A stretch of DNA of 63,031 bases from Herpetosiphonaceae bacterium (GCA_036374795.1 DASUTC010000345.1:1-63031); one strand, 5' to 3'. Shown: positions 8,883 to 18,297, counted from the stretch's first letter. Numbers and translations: made by a program. Notes: generated by a model not told the origin, from the sequence alone.

Positions 8883-10796
8883 ATGCCGGATACTCAAACG
8901 ATGACCCTGGCGGAGTTTCTCGAGCTGCCTGGAACGCTGACGATGAAAGAGCGCGGCCAGATTATCGACCAATGCATCGCGCTGATTCAATCGGTGTATG
9001 CTCACCTGCCCCTGAAGGCAGCCTTGTTTGCTCAGGCGCCCGATCGCCGTATGCGACTCCTGAAAGAGGAAATGGCCGACATCAGCGAGCTAAGCTTTCA
9101 CTACGCCCTGCTCGATATTTTTATCGACCTCCGCGATCTGCACACGCGGTACACGTTGCCTGCGCCATACCAGACCAAAGCCGCGTATCTGCCCTTTACG
9201 CTGCAAGAATATGTCGAGAATAATCGCCCGCGCTACGTGGTGGCAGAACTCTTAGAGGAGATCGATGATCCGCATTTCAAGGTCGGTCTTGAGGTCATGC
9301 TCTGGAACGGGGTGCCGATCGCTAAGGACATCGAGGCGCTGCGCCGCACGACGTTCGGCTCCAATCGCGCGTCGAGCCATGCCCGTGCCATTCAGTTAAT
9401 GACCCTGCGGCACCTGGCGTATAGCTTTGCTCCGGTCACGGATTCGGTGCTGGTGACATATAAAAATGCTCACAGAACACGCTTCGAGACACGTTTCCAA
9501 TGGAAGATTGCCGAGGCAGCGGTGGTCAAAGAGCTGTTCGATCATCCCAAGGATGATCTCTTAGCGGTAATCAGGGCAGTAGATCCTGAGCTTCATGCCC
9601 TGAATCAGGTCAAACAAGCTGTTAAGAGCACGTCGACGACCAGCGCCAACGATAGCGGCGCGTCTTCTGCTGCTGAAAGCGCGCCGGAGCCGAGCCAAAC
9701 AACGACGATTCCGGATAACTTCTCGGTGCGCACGGTGAACACCGAGCATGGCGATTACGGCTATATTCGGATCGCGACATTCGAGAAAACCCAGACCTGG
9801 CCCCCGCTTAACACCGATGGGTTTATCAAGGCGTTTCTGACCGAATTCCAGCGCTTATTGACGCTGATTCCCCAAAACGGCTTGATCTTAGATCTACGCG
9901 GTAATGCCGGAGGGATTCTTCCGGCGGGTGAAAGTTTATTACAGTTGTTTTCACCTAAACCCGTGGATACGGCCCTTTATCAATTTCGGAATACGGAAAC
10001 CACCCTCGCGCTGACGAAGAATGCTCCCGACGCCTACGATTTCAAAGGCTGGATTCCATCGATCGAGATAGGTCTTCGCAGCGGCAGCGATTTTTCGCAG
10101 GCGTTGCCCTTCTTACCTTACAGCACCAGCTACAATGATATTGGACAAAAATATTACGGACCAGTGGTGCTGATTATTGACGCGCTCTGCTACAGCACAA
10201 CCGATATGTTCATCGCAGCATTCATGGATAACGGCCTCGGTAAAGTGATCGGGGTCGATGATAACAGCGGGGCCGGTGGAGCGAATATGTGGAGCTCTAC
10301 GGCGGTGATGAATATTCTCAATCAGGGAAAACAAACCAGCGCGCAAGGGCTGCCGAAAGGCGCTGCGTTGACCCTGGCCGTGAGGCGCGCTGTGCGGGTC
10401 GGGCAGTACGCGGGACAGCCGATTGAGGATCTGGGGATCGTGCCCGATCAGGTTCATCGCATAACGAAAAATGATGTGCTGAATGGCTATGTAGACTTAT
10501 TCAATGCGGCTGGCGCGGCGCTCGCTCAACAGCCTGCTTACGGGCTGAATCCGCAGATGAGCGCGGTCGACGGCGGTATTCAAATCACTGTCGGCACGAG
10601 CAACCTAACCCGCCTGGATATCTACATCGATCGGCGGCCTTTCAAAACGCTGGATATTACCGATGGAGAGCATATCATCTCTGACCTGAGCGTACCTCCT
10701 GGTGCTCAGCAGCTTGAAATCCTGGCTTTTAACCAGAATACCTTAGCTGCCAGCGCCAAAATCCCACTTCCGACGCCCGAAACAGCACCGCAGTAA
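8883..10796 (+). CDS. S41-family (C-terminal processing-like) peptidase
   Basis: A strong Shine-Dalgarno AAGGAG (8871-8876) precedes the ATG by six bases. The 637-aa protein has an N-terminal helical region, a low-complexity Ser/Ala/Thr linker near residues 240-275, and an S41 core with GLILDLRGNAGGILPAGE near residue 335. The likely nucleophile Ser438 lies in ALCYSTTDMF. The late motif QPIEDLGIVPD is typical of the family. An all-beta tail (residues 545-637) follows. No signal peptide is seen. It is the last gene of the cluster. A role in leader removal or in proteolysis of the modified peptide is an inference from location. Confidence 0.9.
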   Translation: MPDTQTMTLAEFLELPGTLTMKERGQIIDQCIALIQSVYAHLPLKAALFAQAPDRRMRLLKEEMADISELSFHYALLDIFIDLRDLHTRYTLPAPYQTKAAYLPFTLQEYVENNRPRYVVAELLEEIDDPHFKVGLEVMLWNGVPIAKDIEALRRTTFGSNRASSHARAIQLMTLRHLAYSFAPVTDSVLVTYKNAHRTRFETRFQWKIAEAAVVKELFDHPKDDLLAVIRAVDPELHALNQVKQAVKSTSTTSANDSGASSAAESAPEPSQTTTIPDNFSVRTVNTEHGDYGYIRIATFEKTQTWPPLNTDGFIKAFLTEFQRLLTLIPQNGLILDLRGNAGGILPAGESLLQLFSPKPVDTALYQFRNTETTLALTKNAPDAYDFKGWIPSIEIGLRSGSDFSQALPFLPYSTSYNDIGQKYYGPVVLIIDALCYSTTDMFIAAFMDNGLGKVIGVDDNSGAGGANMWSSTAVMNILNQGKQTSAQGLPKGAALTLAVRRAVRVGQYAGQPIEDLGIVPDQVHRITKNDVLNGYVDLFNAAGAALAQQPAYGLNPQMSAVDGGIQITVGTSNLTRLDIYIDRRPFKTLDITDGEHIISDLSVPPGAQQLEILAFNQNTLAASAKIPLPTPETAPQ

Positions 10797-10806
10797 TGTG
10801 AGCTGC

Positions 10807-10835
10807 GGGGCGCGCAGATCGGGATGCGCCGCCCC
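10807..10835. terminator. GC-rich hairpin between convergent genes
   Basis: GGGGCGCGCA and TGCGCCGCCCC form a ten-pair stem with one bulged base and a short loop. It lies between the stop codons of the S41 peptidase and of the small minus-strand gene. No T tract follows on either strand, so it may terminate weakly or act as a processing stop. Confidence 0.45.
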
Positions 10836-11221
10836 TAGATCTGATCTCGGCGATACTTCAGAACCACACGCTCGAACGAAACCGTCTGGATCGCATCGAG
10901 CGGGATGGTGCGGCGCTGCAATAAGCCCCACCACAGGCCGACGGTGATGCTCCCGCGTCCAAGGGGCGGCGCGCCGTCGGCTGCCGTGTGGTAGAGCCGG
11001 GCAGCGGATTGCGTGGTAGGGCCGGGATTGCCGATGGTCTGCGTTGGCATCGGGCCGAGCAACTCGCCGCTGACTCTGCTCGTCTGGCACGACTCCGGCA
11101 CAACCTCGCCTTCGCCCGCCGCGATCGGGCCGGGAATAACCGCCAGCACGCTACCCAGGTAGACATTGTCCAGGGTATAGACATCCATCGCTTTGCGAAT
11201 ATCACGCCGATCGAAGCTCAT
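10835..11221 (-). CDS. Small uncharacterised protein at the end of the formate dehydrogenase operon
   Basis: A 128-aa frame with a good Shine-Dalgarno (GGAGG, seven bases before the ATG on the minus strand). The N-terminal part, MDVYTLDNVYLGSVLAVIPG, has the look of a PRC-barrel or DUF2171-type beta domain (a residue pattern for a small barrel), but I cannot name the family. There are no membrane segments or cysteines that suggest a cofactor. It is 26 bases downstream of the NrfD-like gene and is probably cotranscribed. Its job may be linked to the dehydrogenase, but nothing in the sequence proves this. Confidence 0.75.
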   Translation of the reverse strand: MSFDRRDIRKAMDVYTLDNVYLGSVLAVIPGPIAAGEGEVVPESCQTSRVSGELLGPMPTQTIGNPGPTTQSAARLYHTAADGAPPLGRGSITVGLWWGLLQRRTIPLDAIQTVSFERVVLKYRRDQI

Positions 11222-11247
11222 CGCGGACCTCCTGCGCTCTCACGGCA

Positions 11248-12264
11248 TCACCCGCGCCGGGCAAGCTCGTAGGTCGCCTCCGGATCGTCAGCGGAGGCGC
11301 GACCGGCCATCACCATCACATAGCGCAGGAGAAACCCGCCGGTCAGCGTCAGCACCGACGAGAGCACCGCGAGGCCACGCACCGGCAGCCGGTCGCTCAG
11401 CCGCCCGATCGATTGGAGCAGCAGCGGCCCGCCCACGCCGAGGCCGAGCACACCCCAGCGCAAGATGCGGCTGAGCGGCCCATGCTGCACAGGCCGTCCG
11501 ATAACCGCTCCGGCGTTGCGCCGCGCCGCCAGGATCAGGCCAAGCTCGGCCAGCAGCGCAGCCGTGTCGAGCCGCTCAAGCCGCCTGATCGTCTGGTGGC
11601 TGGTGCCACGCATCAGCGCCAGCACCAGCGTGATCGCCGCCGAGGCGCTGGACATGGCCGATGAGAGGAAGAGCGGGCCGAGCAGCAGCGCGTTTCTGGC
11701 CCACAGCGGCACAGCGGTCGCGCCCAGCAGCACGCCGGTATAGCCGCCCACAAAGAAGCCGAAGGCTCCGCCCAGCACGCTAATCGTCTTCGAGGGCAGC
11801 GCCAGCAGCGCCCGGCTGAGCAGATTCGCGCGGCTCAGCAGGCCATCCTGCGCCGCCTGGATCAGCGCCGATAGCGCACAGAAGCCGCCGAACAGCGTCA
11901 GGCCCCAGGTGCCCACCGACATCGGCGAGCGCAGCTTGACGATCCGCAGCATGTAGAGGAAGCGCTCCGGTCGTCCCAGGTCGAGAATCAGCAGGATCGG
12001 GCTGGGAATCAGCGCCGCAAGCGAGATGTATCGCCCGACGCGCACGATCCGCCGCGTGTCGCGACCGCCGAACAGCTCCGCGATGCTGGCGATGACGTAG
12101 CTGGCCGACGAGATGCCGCCGAGGAAGAAGTAGCAGATGATCAGCCATTTCCAGTGCGGCTTGTGGATCGCGGGTATACCGTAGTAGCTCGCGCGCGACT
12201 CGTCCGTCACGGAGCGGCCACCTTTGCGCCGGTTTTCCCAGGTTCGCTCGTAGGATACTGACAT
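11248..12264 (-). CDS. nrfD: NrfD/PsrC-type membrane subunit
   Basis: The start at 12264 (MSVSYERTWENRRKGG) is preferred. An upstream extension would be translated from the A-rich repeat tract and gives a low-complexity leader. The 338-aa protein has about eight hydrophobic helices, beginning with WLIICYFFLGGISSASYVIA, which is the usual first block of NrfD proteins. NrfD subunits anchor molybdoenzyme complexes and exchange electrons with the quinone pool. It stands where a cytochrome b gamma subunit would be in the Escherichia coli FdnGHI enzyme, so the complex here is of the quinone-linked NrfD type. It lies downstream of the iron-sulfur gene in the same direction. Confidence 0.9.
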   Translation of the reverse strand: MSVSYERTWENRRKGGRSVTDESRASYYGIPAIHKPHWKWLIICYFFLGGISSASYVIASIAELFGGRDTRRIVRVGRYISLAALIPSPILLILDLGRPERFLYMLRIVKLRSPMSVGTWGLTLFGGFCALSALIQAAQDGLLSRANLLSRALLALPSKTISVLGGAFGFFVGGYTGVLLGATAVPLWARNALLLGPLFLSSAMSSASAAITLVLALMRGTSHQTIRRLERLDTAALLAELGLILAARRNAGAVIGRPVQHGPLSRILRWGVLGLGVGGPLLLQSIGRLSDRLPVRGLAVLSSVLTLTGGFLLRYVMVMAGRASADDPEATYELARRG

Positions 12265-12280
12265 GGGTGCCTCTGGGAGA

Positions 12281-12416
12281 CGAAAGAACAAAACAACAAA
12301 AGAACAAAGGAACAAACGAAGAACCGAGAAAAGAGCAAAAGAACAGAGGGGAAACAAAGAACAAAGAACAAATGAATAAACGTTTAACTCCCTTGTTCTC
12401 TTGTTTCCTTGTTCCA
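12281..12416. repeat. Degenerate heptamer tract inside the fdh operon
   Basis: About 135 bases made of GAACAAA/AGAACAA-like units on the plus strand, ending with TTGTTCTCTTGTTTCCTTGTTCC. It separates the iron-sulfur gene from the NrfD gene within one operon. The base composition is much lower in GC than the flanking genes. It belongs to the dispersed family described in the findings. Confidence 0.85.
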
Positions 12417-12423
12417 TGGCCCG

Positions 12424-13272
12424 CTACCTTCCTCGCAGCGCCGCGATAGCGGCAACGCCCAGCGCGATAGCCGCGCCCAACGTCGTCAAAAACGCGGGGC
12501 CGACCTGATCCTGCGGCAGCGCTGGAGCGGCGGGCAGGTTATACACCTCCGGCTCCGCCGTCAGGATGAAGAAGCTGTTGAGTCCCTCGATGCCGTAGGT
12601 GCCGCCCACCGCCCGATCGCCGTAGATATAGGCGCTCCTGATGCCGCGCGCCTGGAGATCGGCAACCCGGCGCTGTGCCCGCTCCATCAGCTCATCGATC
12701 GGCCCGAACTGGATCGAATCGGTGGGGCAGGCTTTGGCGCAGGCAGGCTCCAGCCCGTCGACCATCCGATCATAGCAGAGCGTACACTTATGCGCCTTGT
12801 GGTCCGTGGTGCTCAGATCGGGCACGCCGAACGGACACGACGGCACGCAGTAGCCGCAGCCGTTGCAAATATCCTGCTGGATCACCACCGTATCGAACTC
12901 GGTGCGGATGATCGCGCCGGTCGGACAGGCTTCCAGGCAGCCCGCTTTGACGCAGTGCTTGCAGATGTCGCTCATCATCAGCCAGTCGCTCTGGAAGGGC
13001 GGCAGCGTCGCGCTGCCGTCGCCGTCGCTGCTCATCTGCTCGATAAACGCCACATGCCGCCAGGTCGTCGCGCCCAGGTCTTTGGTATGATCGTAGCTGT
13101 GGCCGGTCCACTCGAAGTTGTCCATCGGTAGCTGATTCCACTGCTTGCAGGCCACCTCGCACGCCTTACAGCCGATGCAGAGCGTCGTATCGGTCAGATA
13201 GCCCATCGCGCCGGGACGCGCCCCGGTGGTGCCGACCAGCGACTTATCGATCAGCGGAATGGATGCGCTCAT
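12424..13272 (-). CDS. fdhB: Formate dehydrogenase iron-sulfur (beta) subunit
   Basis: The 282-aa protein has four ferredoxin-like cysteine clusters: CIGCKACEVACKQW, CKHCVKAGCLEACPTG, CNGCGYCVPSCPFG and CTLCYDRMVDGLEPACAKACP. They would bind four [4Fe-4S] clusters that pass electrons from the catalytic subunit to the membrane. A single C-terminal hydrophobic helix (FLTTLGAAIALGVAAIAAL) could anchor it, as in FdnH. The gene overlaps the stop of the catalytic gene by four bases (ATGA). The substrate is formate if the partner is a formate dehydrogenase, as its selenocysteine site suggests. Confidence 0.94.
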   Translation of the reverse strand: MSASIPLIDKSLVGTTGARPGAMGYLTDTTLCIGCKACEVACKQWNQLPMDNFEWTGHSYDHTKDLGATTWRHVAFIEQMSSDGDGSATLPPFQSDWLMMSDICKHCVKAGCLEACPTGAIIRTEFDTVVIQQDICNGCGYCVPSCPFGVPDLSTTDHKAHKCTLCYDRMVDGLEPACAKACPTDSIQFGPIDELMERAQRRVADLQARGIRSAYIYGDRAVGGTYGIEGLNSFFILTAEPEVYNLPAAPALPQDQVGPAFLTTLGAAIALGVAAIAALRGR

Positions 13273-16200
13273 CTCCAGCGGCCTCCTTCGTCAGCGGCGA
13301 CAGCTTGATCGGTCGCGCGGCCCTTGCGCAGATTGCAGGTGAACGACTTACCCTCGTGAATACGCGAGTTTGGATCTTCGACCAGTGCGCTCAGGTTGTT
13401 GGCGATCCCGCCGCGCGCGAGGCCGCCGTAGCCAAAGTGCCAGGGCATGCCAATCTGGTGCAGCACGCTGCCATCGAGACGCAGCGGCTTGATGCGCAGC
13501 GTCACCAGCGCGCGCGCCTCCGCCGCGCCGCGCAGCGTCGTGACTGTCACCCAGTCGCCGTTACCGATGTCAAGCTCGGCGGCCAGCTCAGGGCTGATCT
13601 CGACAAAGCCGCCGGGCTGTAGCTCGGCCAGCCACGGCACCCACCGGCTCATCCCGCCAGCGGTCAGATGCTCGGTCAGGCGGTAGGTCGTGATCACGTA
13701 CGGAAAGCGCGGATCGCCGATCGCGTGATAGCGGTTGTCGGGCCGCTCGAAGAAGAGCGCCGCCGGGCTGCGCGGCTGATCGGGGTAGAGCGAGTTGCCG
13801 ACCGGCGACTCCCACGGCTCGTAGTGCGTCGGCAGCGGGCCGTCGCGCAGCCCGGACGCGGCGAACAGCCAGCCTTTGCCGTCGGACATCAGGATGAAAG
13901 GCGCGTCGCCTCCGTGCGCGTCGATGCCTCTGGCGTCGGGCGGCGGCTGGTAGTCGGGCGGCTTAGTCTTGGGAAAATCCGGCACGTCATAGCCCGTCCA
14001 CCGGCCCTGCTGCGCATCCCACCAGACCCACTTCTTGCGCTCGCTCCAGGGCCGACCCTGTGGATCGGCGGAGGCGCGATTGTAGAGGATACGCCGGTTG
14101 TCGGGCCAGGCAAAGCCCCAGCCGAGCGCCGCCTGATCGTCGCCCATACGATTCTTCGCCTGATTCTTGCCTTCCTCAGGCATGATCCCGGAGTAGATCC
14201 AGCAGCCGCAGGCGGTCGAGCCGTCGTCTTGGAGCGCGCCGAAGCCCTCGACCAGCCTGCCGTCGGCGACGGTGTAGCCGTTGATCTCTTTGACCACCGC
14301 ATCCAGATCAGGCTCGCCAAGCGCATCGATCGTCGGATACTCCCAGGTCAGCGCTCGAATCTGCCGCCCGCGCGGGCTATCGTCGTGCTGATAGAGCTGC
14401 TTGAGCCGACGACCAAGATGGAGCATAAACCAGGCTTCGGAGCGACAGTCGCCCGGCGGATCGACCGCCTTATCGTGCCACTGCACCAGCCGCTGCGTGT
14501 TGGTGTAGGAGCCTGCTTTCTCTCCCGTCAGCGACGCGGGAATAAAAAAGATCTCGGTCTTGATCTCCTGCGGTCGGATCTGGCCGCTGCGTACTTCGGG
14601 CGCGTCGTGCCAGAAGGCCGCTGTCTCGACCTCGTGAACATCGCGCACCACCAGCCAGTCGAGATTGGCGAGCGCCTGGCGGCCCAGGATCGCGTTCTGC
14701 CCCCCGACCGCCGGATTCTCGCCCATGCAGAAGAGGCCCTTGATGATGCCGTCCTTCATCATCAGCAGCATCTTCTGAAACGAGTAGTCGGCCTCGATCT
14801 TGGGCAGCAGATCATAGGCAAAGCCATTCTCCGGCGTGGCGGCGTCGCCGTACCAGGCTTTGAGCAGGCTGACGATATACTTGGGCATGTGATACCACCA
14901 GCCGCGCTCGGGCTGCTCCGTCTCAAGATACGTCTCAAGCGTCTCGTGCTTGTTGGCGGCGCTGGGCATCGGCAGGTAGCCCGGCAGCAGATTGTAGAGC
15001 GTCGGGATGTCGGTGCTGCCCTGGATCGTGGCATGGCCGCGCAGCGCCAGCACGCCGCCGCCGGGTCGTCCGATGTTGCCGAGCAACAGTTGCAAGAGCG
15101 CGCAGCAGCCGATCATCTGCGTGCCGATCGTGTGCTGCGTCCAGGCGACGGCATAGCAGAAGGCCGAGGTTCGATCGCGGCCAGAATTATTGACCAGCGC
15201 CTCGGCCACCTTGAGAAACTGCTCGCGGGGCACGCCGCAGATACGCTCGACCATGTCGGGCGTGTAGCGCGCGTAGTGGCGCTTGACGATCTGGAAGACG
15301 CATCTCGGATCTTGCAGCGTGGGATCGGAGCGGATCTCCCACGTGGCACGGCCCACCTGCTCACCGCGCGGCTCGGCGGTCTGCACCTCGTCGGCCCTTC
15401 CCTGCGGCTCGCTGGTCGGGCTGGTCGCCTGCGCTTCGTTTCCGGCATACTGCCAGGTCGCAGAATCATACTGTCGCCGGTCGGGATCGTAGCCTGAGAA
15501 GAGGCCGTCCAGATCCTCGGTATCCTTGAACTGCTCGCTAATGATCACCGGCGCGTTGGTATAGTGCGTCACGTACTCCTTGAAGAAGGGATCGCGCTGC
15601 CAGCGCTCGCTGCTGATCACATAGTTGACCAGCGCGCCCAGAAAGGCGATGTCGCTGCCCGCGCGGAGCGGCACATGCAGATCGGCCATCGCCGAGGTGC
15701 GCGTAAAGCGCGGATCGATGTGGATGATCGTCGCGCCGCGCTGCTTGGCCTTCATCACAAAGCGAAAGCCGACCGGGTGATTCTCGGCCATGTTCGAGCC
15801 CATGATCACGATGCAATCGCTATCGGCCAGGCTTTGCTGCGTCGTCGTCGCGGCACCTCTGCCAAGTCGAGCGCCCAGACCGGGCACCGAGGAGGAGTGT
15901 CATATGCGCGCCTGGTTCTCGACGGCGACAATGCCCAGCCCGGCGGTCCAGAGCTTCTTGATCAGGTAATTCTCCTCGTTGTCGAGCGTCGCGCCGCCCA
16001 GGTGGCCGATCGCCGTCGTGCGATTGACGGTCATGCCCTGCGCGTCGATCTCCTCGAAGCTTGTGTCGCGCGTCTGCTTGACCCGCTGGGCGATCTGCTC
16101 CATCGCCCAATCCAGCGACCGCTCCTCCCAGTGGTCGCTGTAGGGCGCGCGATACTTGACCTTTGTCTCGCGCAGCGGGCTATGCAGCAGCCCGAAGGTA

Positions 16201-16436
16201 GCGGAGCCTTTGGGACAGAGCGTGCCGCCGCTGATCGGACTCTCGTAGTTTCCCTCGATGTCGATGATCCTGCCGCTCTTGGTGTAGATGATCTGCGAGC
16301 AGCCCACGGCGCAGTAGGGGCACACGCTGACGCTCGCCGCAGCGCCCCGGATGCGGGCATGGGCCTGGCGGGTCTGCTCGCTTACCGGATTCGGCACCAG
16401 TCCGATGTAGTTTTTGAGATGATCGAAGACGCCCAT
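13269..16436 (-). CDS. fdhA: Selenocysteine formate dehydrogenase catalytic subunit
   Basis: The gene is read through an in-frame TGA (15902-15900) at codon 179. The sequence before it ends VENQARI and the sequence after begins HSSSVPGLGARLGRGA, matching the VENQAR-U-H context of FdnG-type enzymes. The N-terminal cluster is CPYCAVGCSQIIYTKSG, with a later LCPKGS cysteine, binding a [4Fe-4S] cluster. Later blocks such as MGSNMAENHPVGF and NYVISS belong to the bis-MGD domain. Full length is 1,055 aa, near FdnG (about 1,015). A Shine-Dalgarno (AAGGAG) sits five bases upstream of the ATG. I see no twin-arginine signal at the N-terminus. It oxidises formate or, less likely, reduces CO2. Confidence 0.95.
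15871..15902 (-). promoter_or_regulatory. SECIS element and UGA selenocysteine codon
   Basis: On the minus strand, 18 bases after TGA comes the loop GGTCT, closed by a six-pair stem GTGCCC/GGGCGC (15887-15882 with 15876-15871). The distance and the GGUCU loop match the bacterial SECIS of E. coli fdhF. It would be bound by SelB to direct selenocysteine insertion. Confidence 0.93.
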
Positions 16437-16651
16437 TCACGCTCCTTCACGGAAAAGATGTACGTCCGATGCTGGTGGGCAGCGGAGCGATCCGGCTCCC
16501 ATGATACATCATATCGACAGTTCATCCGGCAGCCTGCAAGCGTCGGGAATGATTAAGGGGAATCAAGCGCGCGGCGATCACCATGCCTCACAGTGGAACA
16601 GCAAGGTCATGGTACACTTGCTCATCGATCGATGCCGATGGAGAGGAATTG
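16437..16651. other. Divergent intergenic region upstream of fdhA and the Uma2 gene
   Basis: About 215 bases between two divergent genes. No clear promoter hexamers, hairpins or small genes stand out, apart from the two Shine-Dalgarno sites next to the start codons. Confidence 0.5.
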
Positions 16652-17237
16652 ATGAGCACATCCGCCGTTGAGCACATGACGATTGAGCAGTATCTTGCCC
16701 TTGAAGAGCGGGGTGAGAGCAAACACGAGTATTATCGCGGCGCAATCTATGCCATGACCGGCGGTACTGCCCATCATAATCTGATCGTCGCAAATATCAT
16801 CGCGCTGCTGCATGGGCAGCTTCGAGGATCATCCTGCGGCGTCTTTCCGAGCGATCTTCGTCTTAAATATAGAACAAACCGGATTATATACATATCCCGA
16901 TATTTCCGTGATCTGCGGGCCGATTTACTTTGCCGATGGGCGGCAAGATACCGTCACGAACCCCTCGATTCTCATCGAGGTCTTATCGCCAAGCACAGAA
17001 AACTATGATCGGGGGAAAAAGTTTGAACAGTATCGAACGATCGAAACATTACAGGAGTATATTGTCGTAGCACAAGATCGCGTACACATCGAGCACTATG
17101 TTCGTCAAGATGATCACCGATGGCTCTTGGCTGATTTTTTTGTCGTCGATCAGGTTGTGCAAGTTGGTGCGATTAACTGCACGCTGCCTGTAGCGTCCGT
17201 GTACGAGTACATCACCTTCGAGAGCGAAGATGCCTGA
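16652..17237 (+). pseudogene. Uma2-family endonuclease-like gene, frameshifted
   Basis: The start at 16652 has GAGAGG six bases upstream. The first part, MTIEQYLALEERGESKHEYY and AMTGGTAHHNLIVANI, is a typical Uma2 (DUF820) protein, a restriction-endonuclease-like fold common in cyanobacteria and Chloroflexota. Near 16868, after SDLRLK, the frame shifts by one base. The rest (EQTGLYTYPDISV, ILIEVLSPSTENYDRGKKF, YEYITFESEDA) continues in another frame. Expected text at the break would be LKVEQTGLYTYPD, so one extra base at 16868-16871 explains it. Both halves are otherwise well preserved, so the lesion is recent or a sequencing error. Confidence 0.85.
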
Positions 17238-17375
17238 GCGTGGAGGCTGAGCTGGGGCAGTTCAGCCGTTCGGCTTCTACGCCACGCAGCGCTGCTCGTC
17301 TTCCAGAACCATCGCACCATCAACGTCGCGACCAAAAGCAACCGTTTGTTCCGTTCGGGACCAGGAGTTCGCTGC

Positions 17376-18161
17376 ATGTCCAACCGCGCCCCTTTTCCAA
17401 CACCGCTGCATCAACAGGCGGCGGAAGCGATTGTGGAGTTCTTCCGTCCCTGCTCCGGTGTTGACGCGGTGCTGCTGGTCAACTCGTGCGCGCGCGGCGT
17501 CGCCACAGCAGACAGCGATCTCGATATTGCCGTGCTGGTAGCGCCAGCGCTGTCCACGTCCGATCGGCACAGCCTGGAGCAGCAGTGGCAACAGTTCTTT
17601 GCTGCGGAGCAAGTTTTTCACCACTTACGGGCTGCCGGCCCATTCACCGGTGTGCATCTGGATCTGTTCGACGGGCAGTTTGTGCCCGAATCCTGGGATG
17701 ACGGCGGCGGTCCAGATGGGTTTGAGCTGGGGATCGGCAACGAGGTGGCGTACAGCCAGCCGCTCTGGGAAGGAACGACCGCATTTCGCGATCTGAAGAC
17801 AACCTGGCTGCCCTACTATGGGGAGACACTGCGCCAGCAGCGGCTTGCAATGGTCCGCAGTGCGTGCCACTACGATCTGGATCATGTGCCCTTTTTTGTC
17901 AGGCGGGGCTTGTATTTCCAGGCCTTTGATCGGCTGTACAAAGCCTTGCAAGAATTTCTGCAAGCCCTCTTTATCGCGCATCGCACCTATCCCATCGCCT
18001 ACAACAAATGGATTCGTGAGCAGGTCGAGACGCGGCTAGGACTCCCAGAGGTGTATGCCCAGCTCCCAGGGATATTGGAAATAAGCTGCCTCGAAAGCAC
18101 TGAGCTTCTTGACAAGGCCCACAAGCTACGGGCGCTGGTGGACCAGTGGACGCTGAAGTAG
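17376..18161 (+). CDS. Nucleotidyltransferase-fold protein (minimal NTase type)
   Basis: The start at 17376 is selected because AGGAG is eight bases upstream. The 261-aa protein has the nucleotidyltransferase motif LLVNSCARGVATADSDLDIAVLV near residues 30-50: the Ser/Gly-rich loop, then D-x-D metal ligands. Later is a helical domain with HVPFFVRRGLYFQAFDRLYKALQEF, as in DUF4037-like or kanamycin nucleotidyltransferase-like proteins. Function is not assignable; candidates are small-molecule or protein nucleotidylation. It stands alone between the broken Uma2 gene and recN. Confidence 0.8.
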   Translation: MSNRAPFPTPLHQQAAEAIVEFFRPCSGVDAVLLVNSCARGVATADSDLDIAVLVAPALSTSDRHSLEQQWQQFFAAEQVFHHLRAAGPFTGVHLDLFDGQFVPESWDDGGGPDGFELGIGNEVAYSQPLWEGTTAFRDLKTTWLPYYGETLRQQRLAMVRSACHYDLDHVPFFVRRGLYFQAFDRLYKALQEFLQALFIAHRTYPIAYNKWIREQVETRLGLPEVYAQLPGILEISCLESTELLDKAHKLRALVDQWTLK

Positions 18162-18201
18162 GCGAAGCAGATGAGTTCACAGGCAGATTCGCACCGATCT
18201 T

Positions 18202-18230
18202 TTGCCCGCCCCTAGCCGCTATGGTACAAT
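18202..18230 (+). promoter_or_regulatory. Promoter of recN
   Basis: TTGCCC (18202-18207), a 17-base spacer and TACAAT (18225-18230), the latter preceded by TGG, an extended -10. The predicted start lies near 18237, leaving a 60-base leader before the recN ATG. No LexA-like box was found. Confidence 0.6.
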
Positions 18231-18297
18231 TCCACTTGGTTATGTATATGATATTGTGCGGAGATAGCGCATTCTAAAGCCATAGATTTAGTATTTC

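Noticed and set aside
12281-12416. A CRISPR array
   Set aside because: The units are only seven or eight bases, degenerate, and have no spacers of regular length.
13668-15497. A 609-residue open frame antisense to fdhA
   Set aside because: High GC makes long antisense frames common; it has no family motif and the fdhA frame is strongly supported.
15900-15902. Split of fdhA into two separate genes at the TGA
   Set aside because: The context VENQARI-TGA-H and the SECIS hairpin make read-through by selenocysteine the better reading.
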